Made by a program: the position numbers and the translations under genes
Assembly: GCA_002359315.1 (NCBI GenBank)
Contig: DEMS01000020.1
Span: 62,001-126,000 of the forward strand
Direction of reading: 5' to 3'
DNA length: 64,000 bases
Origin: Bacteroidetes bacterium UBA2664
Lineage (GTDB): Bacteria; Bacteroidota; Rhodothermia; Balneolales; Balneolaceae
The notes under the pieces: model-generated
What the model was told of the DNA's origin: nothing
Databases searched by the model: none
Seen by the model: only the letters and a program-made list of their open reading frames with translations
In this document: positions 10,201-18,746 of the stretch, piece by piece
Position numbering within the stretch: the first letter of the stretch is position 1
How the letters are laid out: each line of letters opens with the position of its first letter

Positions 10201-12995
10201 TGACGAATAGTATCGGGCCGACTCAAAAAGCACCTGAGTGGGTTGGTACAGAGGTCATAGATAGTGAAACAATCAGAGTTGAGATCGACGGCCTAATTGA
10301 TGAAAAGAACCTCTCACCCAATCAGTTTCGTCTAAATGGGGGGTTGTCTATCGTTCAGATTACAGCTGTAACATCATCTGATTTTGATTTACACCTGGAT
10401 TCACCAATGAGATCTTCACATCCCTATTCGCTGAGCGTTCAGGGAATAACAGATATTTTTGGAAATGTGATGAGTGAACAGCAACGGACGGTTGTGTATT
10501 ATCAAATTGAAAAAGCACAACCCGGCGATGTGGTGATCAATGAATTCATGTACAACGAACCGGATGATTATTCTCGATACATTGAGCTCTATAATCGGAG
10601 CGAAAAAATTATTGATCTGTCGGGTTGGAGACAAGCCAATAACACAGGTACCCGGCGCACTTTGGTTGAAAAAACTACATTAATTCACCCAAAAGAATTC
10701 AGGGTGATCACCCCCGATGAAAATCTGCTCTTTTTCTTTCCCGGCCTTTCAATAGTGAATGCGGGGAATCGTTTATCAGCGCTTAAAAATGGAGGGGACA
10801 GCATCGTTATTGAAAACAGGGACTCAGTGGTAATAGACTCCCTTACTTATACACCGAAGTGGGGAGGAAAGGGCATTGCTTTGGAGCGAAAAAGTGCAGA
10901 AGTGCCTGCATTTTATCGTGAAAACTGGTCGGAATCTACGGCTAATCTATTGGGAACACCGGGTAATTCCAATACAGCTAAACCGGATTCCAATCCACCG
11001 GAAATGGTTAAGATAACTCAGTTTGAAAACCGGGGATTTAAGGTGGTGCTGAACAAACAGGCGGATCCGGGGACAATTTTGAATCTCAATCATTATCGAA
11101 TCAGACCCACTGTTGCAATAGCAGGGATTGAACTCGGTGAAAGGGAGTTCATCTTAAATATTGAATCAGAGTTGATAAATAATCAAAGCTACTCCATAAC
11201 GATGAGTGGGATCACAGATATCTTTGGAAATGAGATGGAAACCACGGAGGTTGACCTGCACTTTCTGAAATTGTCTGAAGTGGGCGATGGAGAAATTGTT
11301 ATCAACGAAATACTTTATCGCAGAAAAGAGACGGGAGCCCCTCAATTTGTTGAATTGTTTAACCGGACGGATAAAAACTTTGATCTGTCGGGGTGGACAC
11401 TATCGAACAGAACCGGATTTGCAGAACTGCCGGACGACCTGTTATTCCCGGCTATGGAATACCTGGTTCTTACCGATTCAGATCAGTTGACTTCAGAACC
11501 GGGTCATTTCATTCAGCTGCCCGGATTCCGTTCTCTACATAATACAAGCGACATTGTAATGCTTAGTAATCAAATGGAAATAACTATTGACAGCCTCCGA
11601 TATGAATCGTCCTGGCAAAATAATCCGCCGGGGGTATCCCTGGAGAGGAGGGATCCGACCGCACTTACCGTGGATCCTTATAACTGGATGAAAAGCAGTG
11701 ATCCGGAGGGATCTACTCCGGGAGCTATGAACAGCCGGTTTGAAGTCGATGATCAGCCTCCGGAAATAAGGTTTGTCAACTTATTTCATCCGGATTCTTT
11801 AGAAGTGATTTTTAACAAGTTTATAGATATACCGATATCTCTTGATGAGACTCGGTCTTCAATGTCAACCTTAGTTCATTCTGAATCCGACGAGGAGTTA
11901 ACCCCAATCTTTTATGTGAATGGAGAGGAAGTACCAATTTTGTTGTATGATCCTAAAAAGGGCAATCGGATAGTTATAAGCCCGGGTAATTCTGTTTCGG
12001 ATGAAGAAATTATTCTCACAGTAGATAACATCGGAGATCACAACGGTAATGTTGTATATGACTTGAGTCGGCCCGTCGCCCGCCCGTTAAAAGAGGGGGA
12101 TCTGATATTCAATGAAATTATGTTTCAACCTCTTACTGACAATCAAAATGGATTACCGGATCAGTCTGAATATATTGAGGTCTATAATCGCAGATCCTAT
12201 CCTATCTCCCTGGAGGGTATTATTCTACATGATGAACCGGATAATAGTGGCCGATATTCGATCATTGACCCGGTGAGCAGTGTACAAAAATGGATCCCAT
12301 CAAATGGATATCTGTTATTCTATCCGGAAGAAGGGGGGTCAAATTTCAGTGAAAGCCGGGTTGCGAAATTTTTTAATCTGTCAGAAGATGAAACAATGAT
12401 ACCGCTGCGAACGGAAAGGAATACGTTGAGCCTGCCAGCCGCCGGACGCAAAATATTTTTAGCAGACAGTACGGGAATGACCATTGATTGGGTCGGTTTT
12501 ACTCCGGATTGGCACAACCCGAATTTAATTGATAATCGGGGAATTGCTCTCGAACGAATCAATCCTGAATTAGGTACAAATGATCCACTAAACTGGAGTT
12601 CGAGCGCGAATATTGAGGGAGGAACACCCGGGAAAATGAATTCAATACATCAGACACCGCAACAGATGGCAAGTCAACAGGGAGTATTTCTGGATCCGAA
12701 TCCATTTTCACCGGACGAAGACGGTTATCAGGATCATCTATTTATCAATTACAAACTTGACGAGCCGGATTATCTGATTCGAATCCGAATATTTGATCGA
12801 TATGGCAGACTGGTTCGCAATTTGGTCCATGGTGAAACGGCCGGTTTTGAAGGGTCACATATCTGGGATGGCAGAACAGATGATGGTCAGACCGGCAGGA
12901 TAGGTATCTACATCATTTTGCTGGAAGCATATAACAGTTCACAAGGAGAAAGACTTCAATTTAAAGAGACGGCAGTTTTAGCCAGGAAGTTTTAA
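7287..12995 (+). CDS. Giant secreted protein: lectin-like domain, acidic linker, five lamin-tail domains, C-terminal sorting-type domain
   Basis: A 1902-residue exported protein. Residues 1-42 hold a long signal peptide (a Met at residue 6 is an alternative start). About 45-240 look like a concanavalin A-type beta-sandwich, ending YFFDDIIITG. About 247-455 are a low-complexity Asp/Glu/Ser/Gly linker. Five lamin-tail domains begin near 462, 820, 1080, 1335 and 1604, each opening with G(D/E)-(L/I/V)-x-I-(N/S)-E and carrying an E-L/V-(Y/F)-N-R motif. They alternate with Ig-like segments ending DIFGN. From about 1803 a DPNPFSPDEDG...FDRYGRLVR module resembles the FlgD/gliding-motility C-terminal domains linked to type IX secretion. 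Likely surface or extracellular; ligand unknown. Confidence 0.8.
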   Translation: MKDHDMVNLPFRKMAVNHFGGFKFILFLVLILLVSRTTSDARQLTLQENFEDRDLSQNPQWTGDLNDFTFTDESDNVILRLDTESSPNRSQIRTVSATAYGSWEFYVQVPATSSQNRVYFYLMSDDGEFDIVGSGSPGVANGYAIHTGSGNFDLVKIEDGQQTEVLLSSVSEIESDTGYQVKVTRDESGLWEIYVGVGYGSEAILDSNSIIDQTFTESQYFGIYVRYSSSNVQGYFFDDIIITGLEDPQEGENDDPEGGEDDSCDGSDDQGGADDGDGGGDDEQDDDVGNGDDSDSENSDEASDETDNGAGDGEGDGEESDGSGEDGGNEGDGAGDNDEEGEENDEGDGTDSSEDDAGDSEQDNDEGSEDGEDNVEDSEGDDDPEGGEDDSGDGSDDEGEGGENQDDSGDSEDESEDDSGQSDDEEESDDSDSSDEEADEDVGDSSDDGTDPDEAGPIINPGDLLISEFYYRVPVHWRTQIYDRPQYVELYNRSGSQLNLRNFRISGNNISIDKDLFMNPGDYLVITRGKPVFEHRFGTRNFVEADQFPVFNLTTDGTIKLENTRGGTVEELTYSASEWGGNGVSLERLSFELNANLSGNWRESVDALTGSPGLPNTVVMPTSPPVAESISVIAPRTIHVRFSRELDAVKSGDLTQYSIDQGVTITSVEFKSGGSLLQFRTADYFQQHTDYKFTYQQVEDIFGNKVEELNELNFTYENPFKIESVQIIDNQQLRVQFTLPVNLAKSGDAVFRLSNGLNPQGVQFINSKTALVLFGVEFATGRYELIVNQMESFDPDLPEQWIIEPNTTYPFYRFDEYHSGDIVINEFMLRPPDGYPRYIELYNRSGRFLNLNEWQIRRREGAPANGGNITDINLPLGTGEYIVVTTDINLMNTVFGPGPWIEMNGFPGFTQTTLDQIRLISPDGHLHEGVMYDPSGWGVNGIALERRSLNAPSSHPGNWSESTAVLLGTPGLTNSIGPTQKAPEWVGTEVIDSETIRVEIDGLIDEKNLSPNQFRLNGGLSIVQITAVTSSDFDLHLDSPMRSSHPYSLSVQGITDIFGNVMSEQQRTVVYYQIEKAQPGDVVINEFMYNEPDDYSRYIELYNRSEKIIDLSGWRQANNTGTRRTLVEKTTLIHPKEFRVITPDENLLFFFPGLSIVNAGNRLSALKNGGDSIVIENRDSVVIDSLTYTPKWGGKGIALERKSAEVPAFYRENWSESTANLLGTPGNSNTAKPDSNPPEMVKITQFENRGFKVVLNKQADPGTILNLNHYRIRPTVAIAGIELGEREFILNIESELINNQSYSITMSGITDIFGNEMETTEVDLHFLKLSEVGDGEIVINEILYRRKETGAPQFVELFNRTDKNFDLSGWTLSNRTGFAELPDDLLFPAMEYLVLTDSDQLTSEPGHFIQLPGFRSLHNTSDIVMLSNQMEITIDSLRYESSWQNNPPGVSLERRDPTALTVDPYNWMKSSDPEGSTPGAMNSRFEVDDQPPEIRFVNLFHPDSLEVIFNKFIDIPISLDETRSSMSTLVHSESDEELTPIFYVNGEEVPILLYDPKKGNRIVISPGNSVSDEEIILTVDNIGDHNGNVVYDLSRPVARPLKEGDLIFNEIMFQPLTDNQNGLPDQSEYIEVYNRRSYPISLEGIILHDEPDNSGRYSIIDPVSSVQKWIPSNGYLLFYPEEGGSNFSESRVAKFFNLSEDETMIPLRTERNTLSLPAAGRKIFLADSTGMTIDWVGFTPDWHNPNLIDNRGIALERINPELGTNDPLNWSSSANIEGGTPGKMNSIHQTPQQMASQQGVFLDPNPFSPDEDGYQDHLFINYKLDEPDYLIRIRIFDRYGRLVRNLVHGETAGFEGSHIWDGRTDDGQTGRIGIYIILLEAYNSSQGERLQFKETAVLARKF
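8022..8655 (+). repeat. Low-complexity GAT/GAA-rich coding tract (acidic linker)
   Basis: About 630 bases of strongly purine-rich, imperfectly repeated GAT, GAA and GGT codons encoding the acidic linker inside the giant LTD protein. Composition is very skewed towards G and A on the coding strand, and the region creates long spurious open frames on both strands. It is likely prone to slippage and length variation between strains. Confidence 0.85.
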
Positions 12996-13014
12996 TCTGT
13001 TTAAAACCGGGCGA

Positions 13015-13884
13015 TTACTTTCCGATATCGATGATCTGGAGAAGTTTCTGAAGATCTTCCATTTTTCGGGTGTCATTCACCTTGGAATAACTGTTGATCA
13101 AGTTTCGGATTGTTCGAAGCAGCACCTCTCTGTAGTCTGCTTTTTTGAGATGTTCAGGCCGGGGATCGATACCGTTTTTCTTCAAAAAGTAGAAGCACTG
13201 GTTGTATGTTACGATGGTTCCGCCATCGAATGGGTCAATCAGAATTTGCTGATTATGAGTTTCATACATCAACATGAAATGAATAGGCATATTGACTCCA
13301 TAAAAGGGTAAACCGAGTCGTTGTGCAATAAATACAACAACCATGCTCAGCATAATTGGCAATCCTTTGCGGCGATCAATAACTCTGTCTAAATAGGCAT
13401 TGTCCAAATTGTGATATTTATCTGCATCCCCTCGAAACCGCAACTCTCTGAAAACAAAATGAAGGATTATCTGCATTTTTTCTGTTAAGGAGGGGGTATT
13501 CGCAACTTTACTGCTTATCTGAGCACTCAGAGCATCTAATTTCCTGCGATATTCACCGGTTCTCAGTGTTGGATTGCCAAATCGTGCCAACATGAGAAGA
13601 GCATCTTCAAGGTCGGCTCGGCTTTTAATGCCAAAATCAATCAATTCAGAAAAATCTTCGAACAGACTTTCGATGGTGATGTAATAGAGAACTTCATTAA
13701 TGCTCTTTTTCTCAGAATCTTTCACAGATTCGGAGCGGTATTGATCAAGAAGTGGAACAGCATTTTCACCCAACTCCTTAAACCGGTTTTTGACTCCGGT
13801 TTGTACAGTGGGGTCCGGATCATCCAGCAGGTAGATGAGCGATTCTATTTCATTGATGGATGATTGCCTGTGACTCATTTTCAA
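13015..13884 (-). CDS. SirB1-family protein (transglutaminase-like core 2)
   Basis: Cytoplasmic protein of 289 residues. About 150-240 carry the SirB1 signature: NLDNAYLDRVIDRRKGLPIML, then RLGLPFYGVNMPIHFML and LIDPFDGG. This is the Transglut_core2 domain found beside tetratricopeptide regions. The N-terminal third is helical and HEAT/armadillo-like (LLDDPDPTVQTGVKNRFKELG). Catalytic function has not been shown for this family; the usual Cys of transglutaminases is not evident. It converges on the giant LTD gene with only 19 bases between the stops and no visible terminator. Family call secure. Confidence 0.85.
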   Translation of the reverse strand: MKMSHRQSSINEIESLIYLLDDPDPTVQTGVKNRFKELGENAVPLLDQYRSESVKDSEKKSINEVLYYITIESLFEDFSELIDFGIKSRADLEDALLMLARFGNPTLRTGEYRRKLDALSAQISSKVANTPSLTEKMQIILHFVFRELRFRGDADKYHNLDNAYLDRVIDRRKGLPIMLSMVVVFIAQRLGLPFYGVNMPIHFMLMYETHNQQILIDPFDGGTIVTYNQCFYFLKKNGIDPRPEHLKKADYREVLLRTIRNLINSYSKVNDTRKMEDLQKLLQIIDIGK

Positions 13885-14252
13885 TCAATACAATTACAAT
13901 TTCGATTTTATGTAGTATCCGTATTCTATAATGATTGGTTTCATCAAATCATTTCATTTTCTGTTTGAAAGATACGGTTTCATGTTCAAATGGAAAGAAT
14001 AATTCCAATTAAAAAGAGTCAACGATCTCTCTTGGAAATAGGTATGTATGAATATCTTTTACCCTCATCCGGCTTTTGAGTAGATGTGGAATCGTTTATG
14101 GTTTCAATATGAATGTTTCGTTAAAAGAATAAACGACTGTAACTAAAGTTTTTTTAAGAGTATAGTTATGAAATTGGTTTTTTTAATTTATACTTAAAGA
14201 GAGGGCAATTAAAACATTGAATGAACCATATTCGTAACTAAATGTTGAAATT
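13885..14252. other. Divergent intergenic region
   Basis: 368 bases between the SirB1-like gene (minus) and the GCS2-CBS gene (plus). It must contain promoters for both. I see AT-rich sequence towards the GCS2 side (14150-14215), but no repeat, RNA gene or clear operator. Confidence 0.5.
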
Positions 14253-16181
14253 ATGGGTGTTGAGACTGTAAAACTGGCTGAAAATAGTGAGCAAGTCCAG
14301 GAGTTTATCAAATATCTGCTAAAAGATATTCGTGCCATGGAAAGGATGCTATCCGAAGAGATGTTTGAATCGGGTACAATTCGTATTGGTGCTGAACAGG
14401 AACTCTGCCTCGTTGATAAATACGCGAAGCCATCACCAATTTCCGTCGAACTATTAGAGGCCCTTCAGGATGATAATTTCACGACTGAGTTGGCACGCTT
14501 TAATCTGGAATCCAATCTTGAGCCTTTGGAGTTTAAAGGGAAGTGTTTGTCACAATTAGAATCCGGTATTCTTGGTCAGTTGGATAAAGTGCGCGCTGCG
14601 ATGCGGAAATTTGATGGAGATATCGTTCTCGCAGGAGTACTGCCAACGATTCGGAAATCTGATCTGGATATCGAAAATCTAACCCCTTTGCCAAGATATC
14701 ATGCCCTTTGTGAAGCGATCAATAAAATGAGGGGAGACGAATATGATCTCCGAATCCAGGGTATGGATGAGTTGCTTATGCGTTTCGACACTCCGCTTCT
14801 GGAAGCTTGCAATACCGGCTTCCAAGTGCACCTGCAGGTAGATCCGAATGAATTTGTTTCAAAATATAATATTGCTCAGGCGATAACCGGACCTGTTCTG
14901 GCAAGTGCTGTCAATTCCCCGATACTTTTTGGGAAACGATTATGGTCAGAAACCAGGATTGCGCTTTTCCATCAATCCGTTGATACACGGAAAGTAGGCG
15001 ATCATTTACGTGAGAGCAGTCCACGGGTAACGTTTGGGAATCAGTGGCTGAAAGACAGTATCCTTGAGATCTACAAAGAGGATATTGCACGTTACAGGGT
15101 GATGCTTAGTTCGAATATATCTGAGGACGTTGATGATCTGTTGAACAATGGAAAGATCCCAAAATTAATGGCACTTCAGGTTCATAACGGCACTGTTTAT
15201 CGCTGGAATAGACCCTGTTATGGAATCAGCAACGGGAAACCGCATTTACGAATTGAAAACAGAGTATTCCCATCCGGTCCGACGGTGACCGATGAAGTAG
15301 CAAATGCATCCTTTTGGCTCGGTTTATTGAATGGAATGGGTGAACACTACCCGGATATTACAAAAGTACTTGATTTTGATGATGCCCGAATGAATTTCTT
15401 TGCGGCCTCTAAACTTGGATTGGATACAAAATTCAAATGGATCGGTAACAAAAGATTTTCTGCAGTTGATTTGATCCAAAAAGAACTGCTTCCAATTGCA
15501 AAAGAGGGGTTGGAAAAAGCCGGTGTATTTGATGGCGATATTTCCAGTTATCTCGACATCATTCGTGAACGAACAGAATCCGCCCAAACCGGAAGTTACT
15601 GGATGGTTCAATCCTATAATGAACTTTCAAAAAGTGTGAGCAGAGAGCAAGCCCTCACCGCTGTAACAAATGCGATGATCAAAAATCAGAAAAAAGGGGA
15701 ACCGGCTCACAAATGGGGTTTGGCCAAGCTGAATGATATGGAGATGTGGCAACCGTCGAGTCTGCTGGTTGAAGAATTTATGACAACAGACCTCTTTACG
15801 GTTCAAAAAGATGATATTGTTGAACTGGTGGCAAATCTTTTTGATTGGAGGCGTATTCGATATCTGCCTGTTGAAGATGACAGCAAACATCTGGTGGGAT
15901 TGATAACGATGCGAATGGTATTTCGTGAATTCAACAATGTGGTGCATCACGACAGTAAATCAAGCAGCAGTGTTGAAGATATCATGATTCGGAATCCGAT
16001 CACGATTCATCCGGAGGCTTCAATTCTGCAAGCGATAGATCTGATGAACAGTCAGAGCATCGGTTGTTTGCCGGTTGTTAAAAATAACAGGCTGGTTGGA
16101 ATCATTACAGAACAGAATTACATGACAATCACTGCCAGACTGCTGAAAAGACTGGATGAGGATCGTGAAAATAATTCGTGA
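14253..16181 (+). CDS. GCS2-type glutamate-cysteine ligase-like protein fused to a CBS-domain pair
   Basis: Cytoplasmic protein of 642 residues. About 1-480 show the carboxylate-amine ligase (GCS2) fold: RIGAEQELCLVD, the ELARFNLESNLEP segment, then NTGFQVHLQVDP and NGTVYRWNRPCYG. Two CBS domains follow, starting near 507 (EEFMTTDLFTV) and 574 (VEDIMIRNPITI); such pairs normally bind adenine nucleotides. The likely reaction is ATP-dependent ligation of an amine to a glutamate-like carboxylate, under nucleotide control, but the product is unknown and glutathione is not implied. A damaged second copy lies immediately downstream, then an AstE-like hydrolase. The ATG at 14253 fits the family N-terminus. 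Confidence 0.85.
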   Translation: MGVETVKLAENSEQVQEFIKYLLKDIRAMERMLSEEMFESGTIRIGAEQELCLVDKYAKPSPISVELLEALQDDNFTTELARFNLESNLEPLEFKGKCLSQLESGILGQLDKVRAAMRKFDGDIVLAGVLPTIRKSDLDIENLTPLPRYHALCEAINKMRGDEYDLRIQGMDELLMRFDTPLLEACNTGFQVHLQVDPNEFVSKYNIAQAITGPVLASAVNSPILFGKRLWSETRIALFHQSVDTRKVGDHLRESSPRVTFGNQWLKDSILEIYKEDIARYRVMLSSNISEDVDDLLNNGKIPKLMALQVHNGTVYRWNRPCYGISNGKPHLRIENRVFPSGPTVTDEVANASFWLGLLNGMGEHYPDITKVLDFDDARMNFFAASKLGLDTKFKWIGNKRFSAVDLIQKELLPIAKEGLEKAGVFDGDISSYLDIIRERTESAQTGSYWMVQSYNELSKSVSREQALTAVTNAMIKNQKKGEPAHKWGLAKLNDMEMWQPSSLLVEEFMTTDLFTVQKDDIVELVANLFDWRRIRYLPVEDDSKHLVGLITMRMVFREFNNVVHHDSKSSSSVEDIMIRNPITIHPEASILQAIDLMNSQSIGCLPVVKNNRLVGIITEQNYMTITARLLKRLDEDRENNS

Positions 16182-16215
16182 TTCATTTTTTAAAACTTCT
16201 TAAATCAGTAATTAA

Positions 16216-16637
16216 ATGGGTCAACAAAAATTATCATTAGCGAAAGATCCGGATTCCAGAAAACGGTTTTTAAAGCATCTTCTCCATGATGTAGAGTCGG
16301 GCTCGTTCTTAAAGGTTTGGAATGGAGGCATATCAATCACCTGCCGGTCGAAGATATGGATGGAACACTGAAAGGAATTATAACAAAGAAGCGGCTTGTT
16401 CATTATCTTAACAGTTCAGATTCTGACAATTTTGCAACAGCTTCCGACGTGATGAGTAAGAACCCGGTTACGATCGGTCCAAACGATGACATTAAGTACG
16501 CTATGTTATTGATGATTGAAAAAAAAGTGAGCTGTTTGCCTGTTGTTGAGAAGAATGAACTGGTCGGAATTATAACAGATAAAGATGCAAAGAATGTTTG
16601 GGACAAGATGAAAAGTCGTAGTAATGCAAAAAATTGA
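16216..16637 (+). pseudogene. Remnant of a second GCS2-CBS gene with a large internal deletion
   Basis: From the ATG at 16216 the frame reads MGQQKLSLAKDPDSRKRF followed by LKHLLHDV, which lines up with the N-terminus of the preceding GCS2-CBS protein (KLAENSEQVQEFIKYLLKDI). The similarity stops near 16290. From about 16317, in the next frame, the sequence continues as the second half of CBS domain 1 (LEWRHINHLPVED against FDWRRIRYLPVED) and a full CBS domain 2, ending at 16637. The ligase body and half a CBS domain are missing, and the two pieces are in different frames. A 106-residue CBS fragment could still be made from the TTG at 16317 and would overlap the next gene by 14 bases. Confidence 0.8.
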
Positions 16638-17781
16638 GTTAACGGATAAGAAAATAAACAATAATCAACGAGTACGATGGTCGATAGAAACCGGTAAAAA
16701 AGGCCCCGTAGTTGTTCTCTTCGTTGGAATCCATGGGAATGAGCCCGCCGGGACAAAAGCTGTAGATCAGATTGCAGCCAAACTCAAGAGTGATAGCAGA
16801 GAGCTGATTGGAGCGGTTTATGCCATTTCAGGCAATATTCAGGCCCTTGATTTGGGAGTGCGGTATATCGATACAGATTTGAACCGATTATGGGAATTTT
16901 TTCAGACGGGAAGATCAAAAGCCTATCAAAACGGCACTTCCGGGTCAGTAGAATATGGCGAAAGTTTAGAGATCAAAGAGACACTCGAAGAGATTCTTAA
17001 AAAACACAAACAGAAGGCTACGGATTTTGTTTTTGCGGATCTTCATACGACCTCCTCACAAAGTTGTGCATTTATTCTACTCAACGACACACTGTCGAAC
17101 AGGGAGATAGCCAGAAAATTTCCGGTGCCTCAAATATTGGGGATTGAAGAGAATATTCATGGGACTCTATTAAGCTATATAAATAACTTAGGTTATAAAG
17201 CGATTGGGTTTGAAGCCGGCGCTCATGAAGATGAACTTTCTGTAGAAAGGAGTGAAGCATTTTTGTGGCTATTACTTCACAACAGCGGTGTTTTGGTATT
17301 GAATGAATCGGAGAAAATAAATTTAGAAGATTCTATTCAAGCTCATAAAGGAGTCCCGGATACGTACTATGAAGTACTATATCATAAACGGGTCGAAGAT
17401 CCCCGGAAATTTCAAATGATCCCCGGGTTTCAGAATTTTGATCCAATTGAGAAGGGGACTCCGTTGGCTTATGAATATGAGAAGCTGATAACAGCACCGG
17501 AAAAGGGACGAATATTTATGCCACTTTACCAAAAAGCAGGTCATGACGGCTTTTTAATTGTTCGTACAGTATCCCCTGTTTGGCTGGAACTTTCTTCGTA
17601 TTTGAGAAAGAGCTCAGTGCACAATTTTTTGAAATATCTGCCGGGAGTTACTGTCAATAATGAGAGAAGTTATTTGGTGAATCTTCAAGTTGCACGTTTT
17701 CTGGTTAAAGATATATTTCATTTATTTGGGTATCGAGTATCGAAAATTGATGCAGATACTTTAATTTGTTACAAGAGATAA
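16624..17781 (+). CDS. Succinylglutamate desuccinylase/aspartoacylase-family metallo-amidohydrolase
   Basis: Predicted zinc amidohydrolase of the AstE/AspA branch of the M14 fold, 385 residues. It has the VGIHGNEPAGT motif with zinc ligands H37 and E40, the FADLHTTSS motif near 138-144 with the third ligand His, and GFEAGAHED near 197 with the catalytic Glu region. Family members remove acyl groups from amino acids. The ATG at 16624 overlaps the end of the CBS remnant by 14 bases, indicating translational coupling to the old GCS2-CBS operon. A hydrolase beside a ligase suggests formation and cleavage of the same amide, but this is inference. Confidence 0.82.
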   Translation: MQKIELTDKKINNNQRVRWSIETGKKGPVVVLFVGIHGNEPAGTKAVDQIAAKLKSDSRELIGAVYAISGNIQALDLGVRYIDTDLNRLWEFFQTGRSKAYQNGTSGSVEYGESLEIKETLEEILKKHKQKATDFVFADLHTTSSQSCAFILLNDTLSNREIARKFPVPQILGIEENIHGTLLSYINNLGYKAIGFEAGAHEDELSVERSEAFLWLLLHNSGVLVLNESEKINLEDSIQAHKGVPDTYYEVLYHKRVEDPRKFQMIPGFQNFDPIEKGTPLAYEYEKLITAPEKGRIFMPLYQKAGHDGFLIVRTVSPVWLELSSYLRKSSVHNFLKYLPGVTVNNERSYLVNLQVARFLVKDIFHLFGYRVSKIDADTLICYKR

Positions 17782-17827
17782 CCAACTGTATTTGTCGGAA
17801 TTGATAAAAATTAAATAAAGTAAACGA

Positions 17828-18553
17828 ATGCTTGATTACAGATTTGTAGATGGTACCCGATTGACATCAGTGATTGAGGCTCTGATATTTGCCAGTCCCG
17901 ATCCGATGGGGTGGGAGAAGATATCTTCGATAATCAAGGAGAGTGAAGAGGAGTTAGAGCTGGATGAGGCAGTCATTAAAAAAATTATTGAACAACTTAA
18001 TGACCGTTTTGAAGAGAATGATCTTTCGTTCAGGATTGAAAAAACCGGGGGTGGATACACATTTGTCACCCAACCCCGGTATCATCCATGGCTGAGTATC
18101 TATCAGCACGAAAATGCATACCGCCGATTGTCTCAGCCGGCCATCGAAACTCTGGCAATCGTAGCCTATCGGCAGCCGATCACAAAACCGGAAGTAGATA
18201 GTATTCGGGGAGTAGATTCGGGGTATATCCTCAGACAGCTAATGGAAAAGCTATTGATCAAGGTGTCCGGCCGGGCCGATTCTGTAGGTAAACCCCTGTT
18301 ATATAAAACGACGAGCCATTTCCTCAAACATTTTGGAATTAATGCGGTTGAAGAGCTTCCAAAGCCGCGTGAAATTGATGAGATATTGAAAGATGATGAT
18401 ATGGCTGAGCATCGAAGGCTCTTAATGGAGAGACAGTTGGAGCTGGAGGAAATTGAGGATAAGGAAGCCAAGGAGATCTTTTCAGATAAATCGGAGGATG
18501 AGGATTCGGCCATCAGCGAAAATGGCAAAGGAGATTCGCCGGAGATGGATTGA
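17828..18553 (+). CDS. scpB: Segregation and condensation protein B
   Basis: Subunit of the SMC-ScpAB condensin complex that organises and segregates the chromosome, 241 residues. The two winged-helix domains are recognisable: ALIFASPDPM at the start, RIEKTGGGYTFVTQP near 65-80, and the very conserved LSQPAIETLAIVAYRQPITK followed by VDSIRGVDSGYILRQL. The C-terminal 60 residues are an acidic, low-complexity tail beyond the usual core. ScpA is not next to it. The spacing to the preceding hydrolase gene is 46 bases, so co-transcription is possible. Confidence 0.93.
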   Translation: MLDYRFVDGTRLTSVIEALIFASPDPMGWEKISSIIKESEEELELDEAVIKKIIEQLNDRFEENDLSFRIEKTGGGYTFVTQPRYHPWLSIYQHENAYRRLSQPAIETLAIVAYRQPITKPEVDSIRGVDSGYILRQLMEKLLIKVSGRADSVGKPLLYKTTSHFLKHFGINAVEELPKPREIDEILKDDDMAEHRRLLMERQLELEEIEDKEAKEIFSDKSEDEDSAISENGKGDSPEMD

Positions 18554-18698
18554 CAAGGTGCAGACTGTTTAGGGTGATAGTAACAAGGAATTCAATAGGA
18601 CGAAATTGATAGAAATCCAAGGCAGAATAGATAAATTCCATAGTCATTGTTTGGACAGCACAATCGTATTAATAAAAAATTTGGTCTTATACATATAA

Positions 18699-18720
18699 AG
18701 TGTGTATTTTTATACACACT
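18699..18720. promoter_or_regulatory. Perfect palindromic operator candidate upstream of the MerC/RHH operon
   Basis: AGTGTGTAT (18699-18707) and ATACACACT (18712-18720) form a perfect 9-bp inverted repeat with a TTTT spacer, 27 bases before the TTG start of the MerC-family gene. Its position overlaps the expected promoter. The obvious ligand is the ribbon-helix-helix regulator encoded two genes on; ribbon-helix-helix dimers bind such inverted repeats. Confidence 0.55.
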
Positions 18721-18746
18721 AATAAATAAGATTAAAATAATTCATT

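Noticed and set aside
16216..16400. Programmed -1 frameshift joining the two parts of the CBS remnant
   Set aside because: The sequence CTTAAAGG is only loosely slippery, and a shift would still leave a protein without the ligase body and half a CBS domain. Decay of a duplicate explains the data better.
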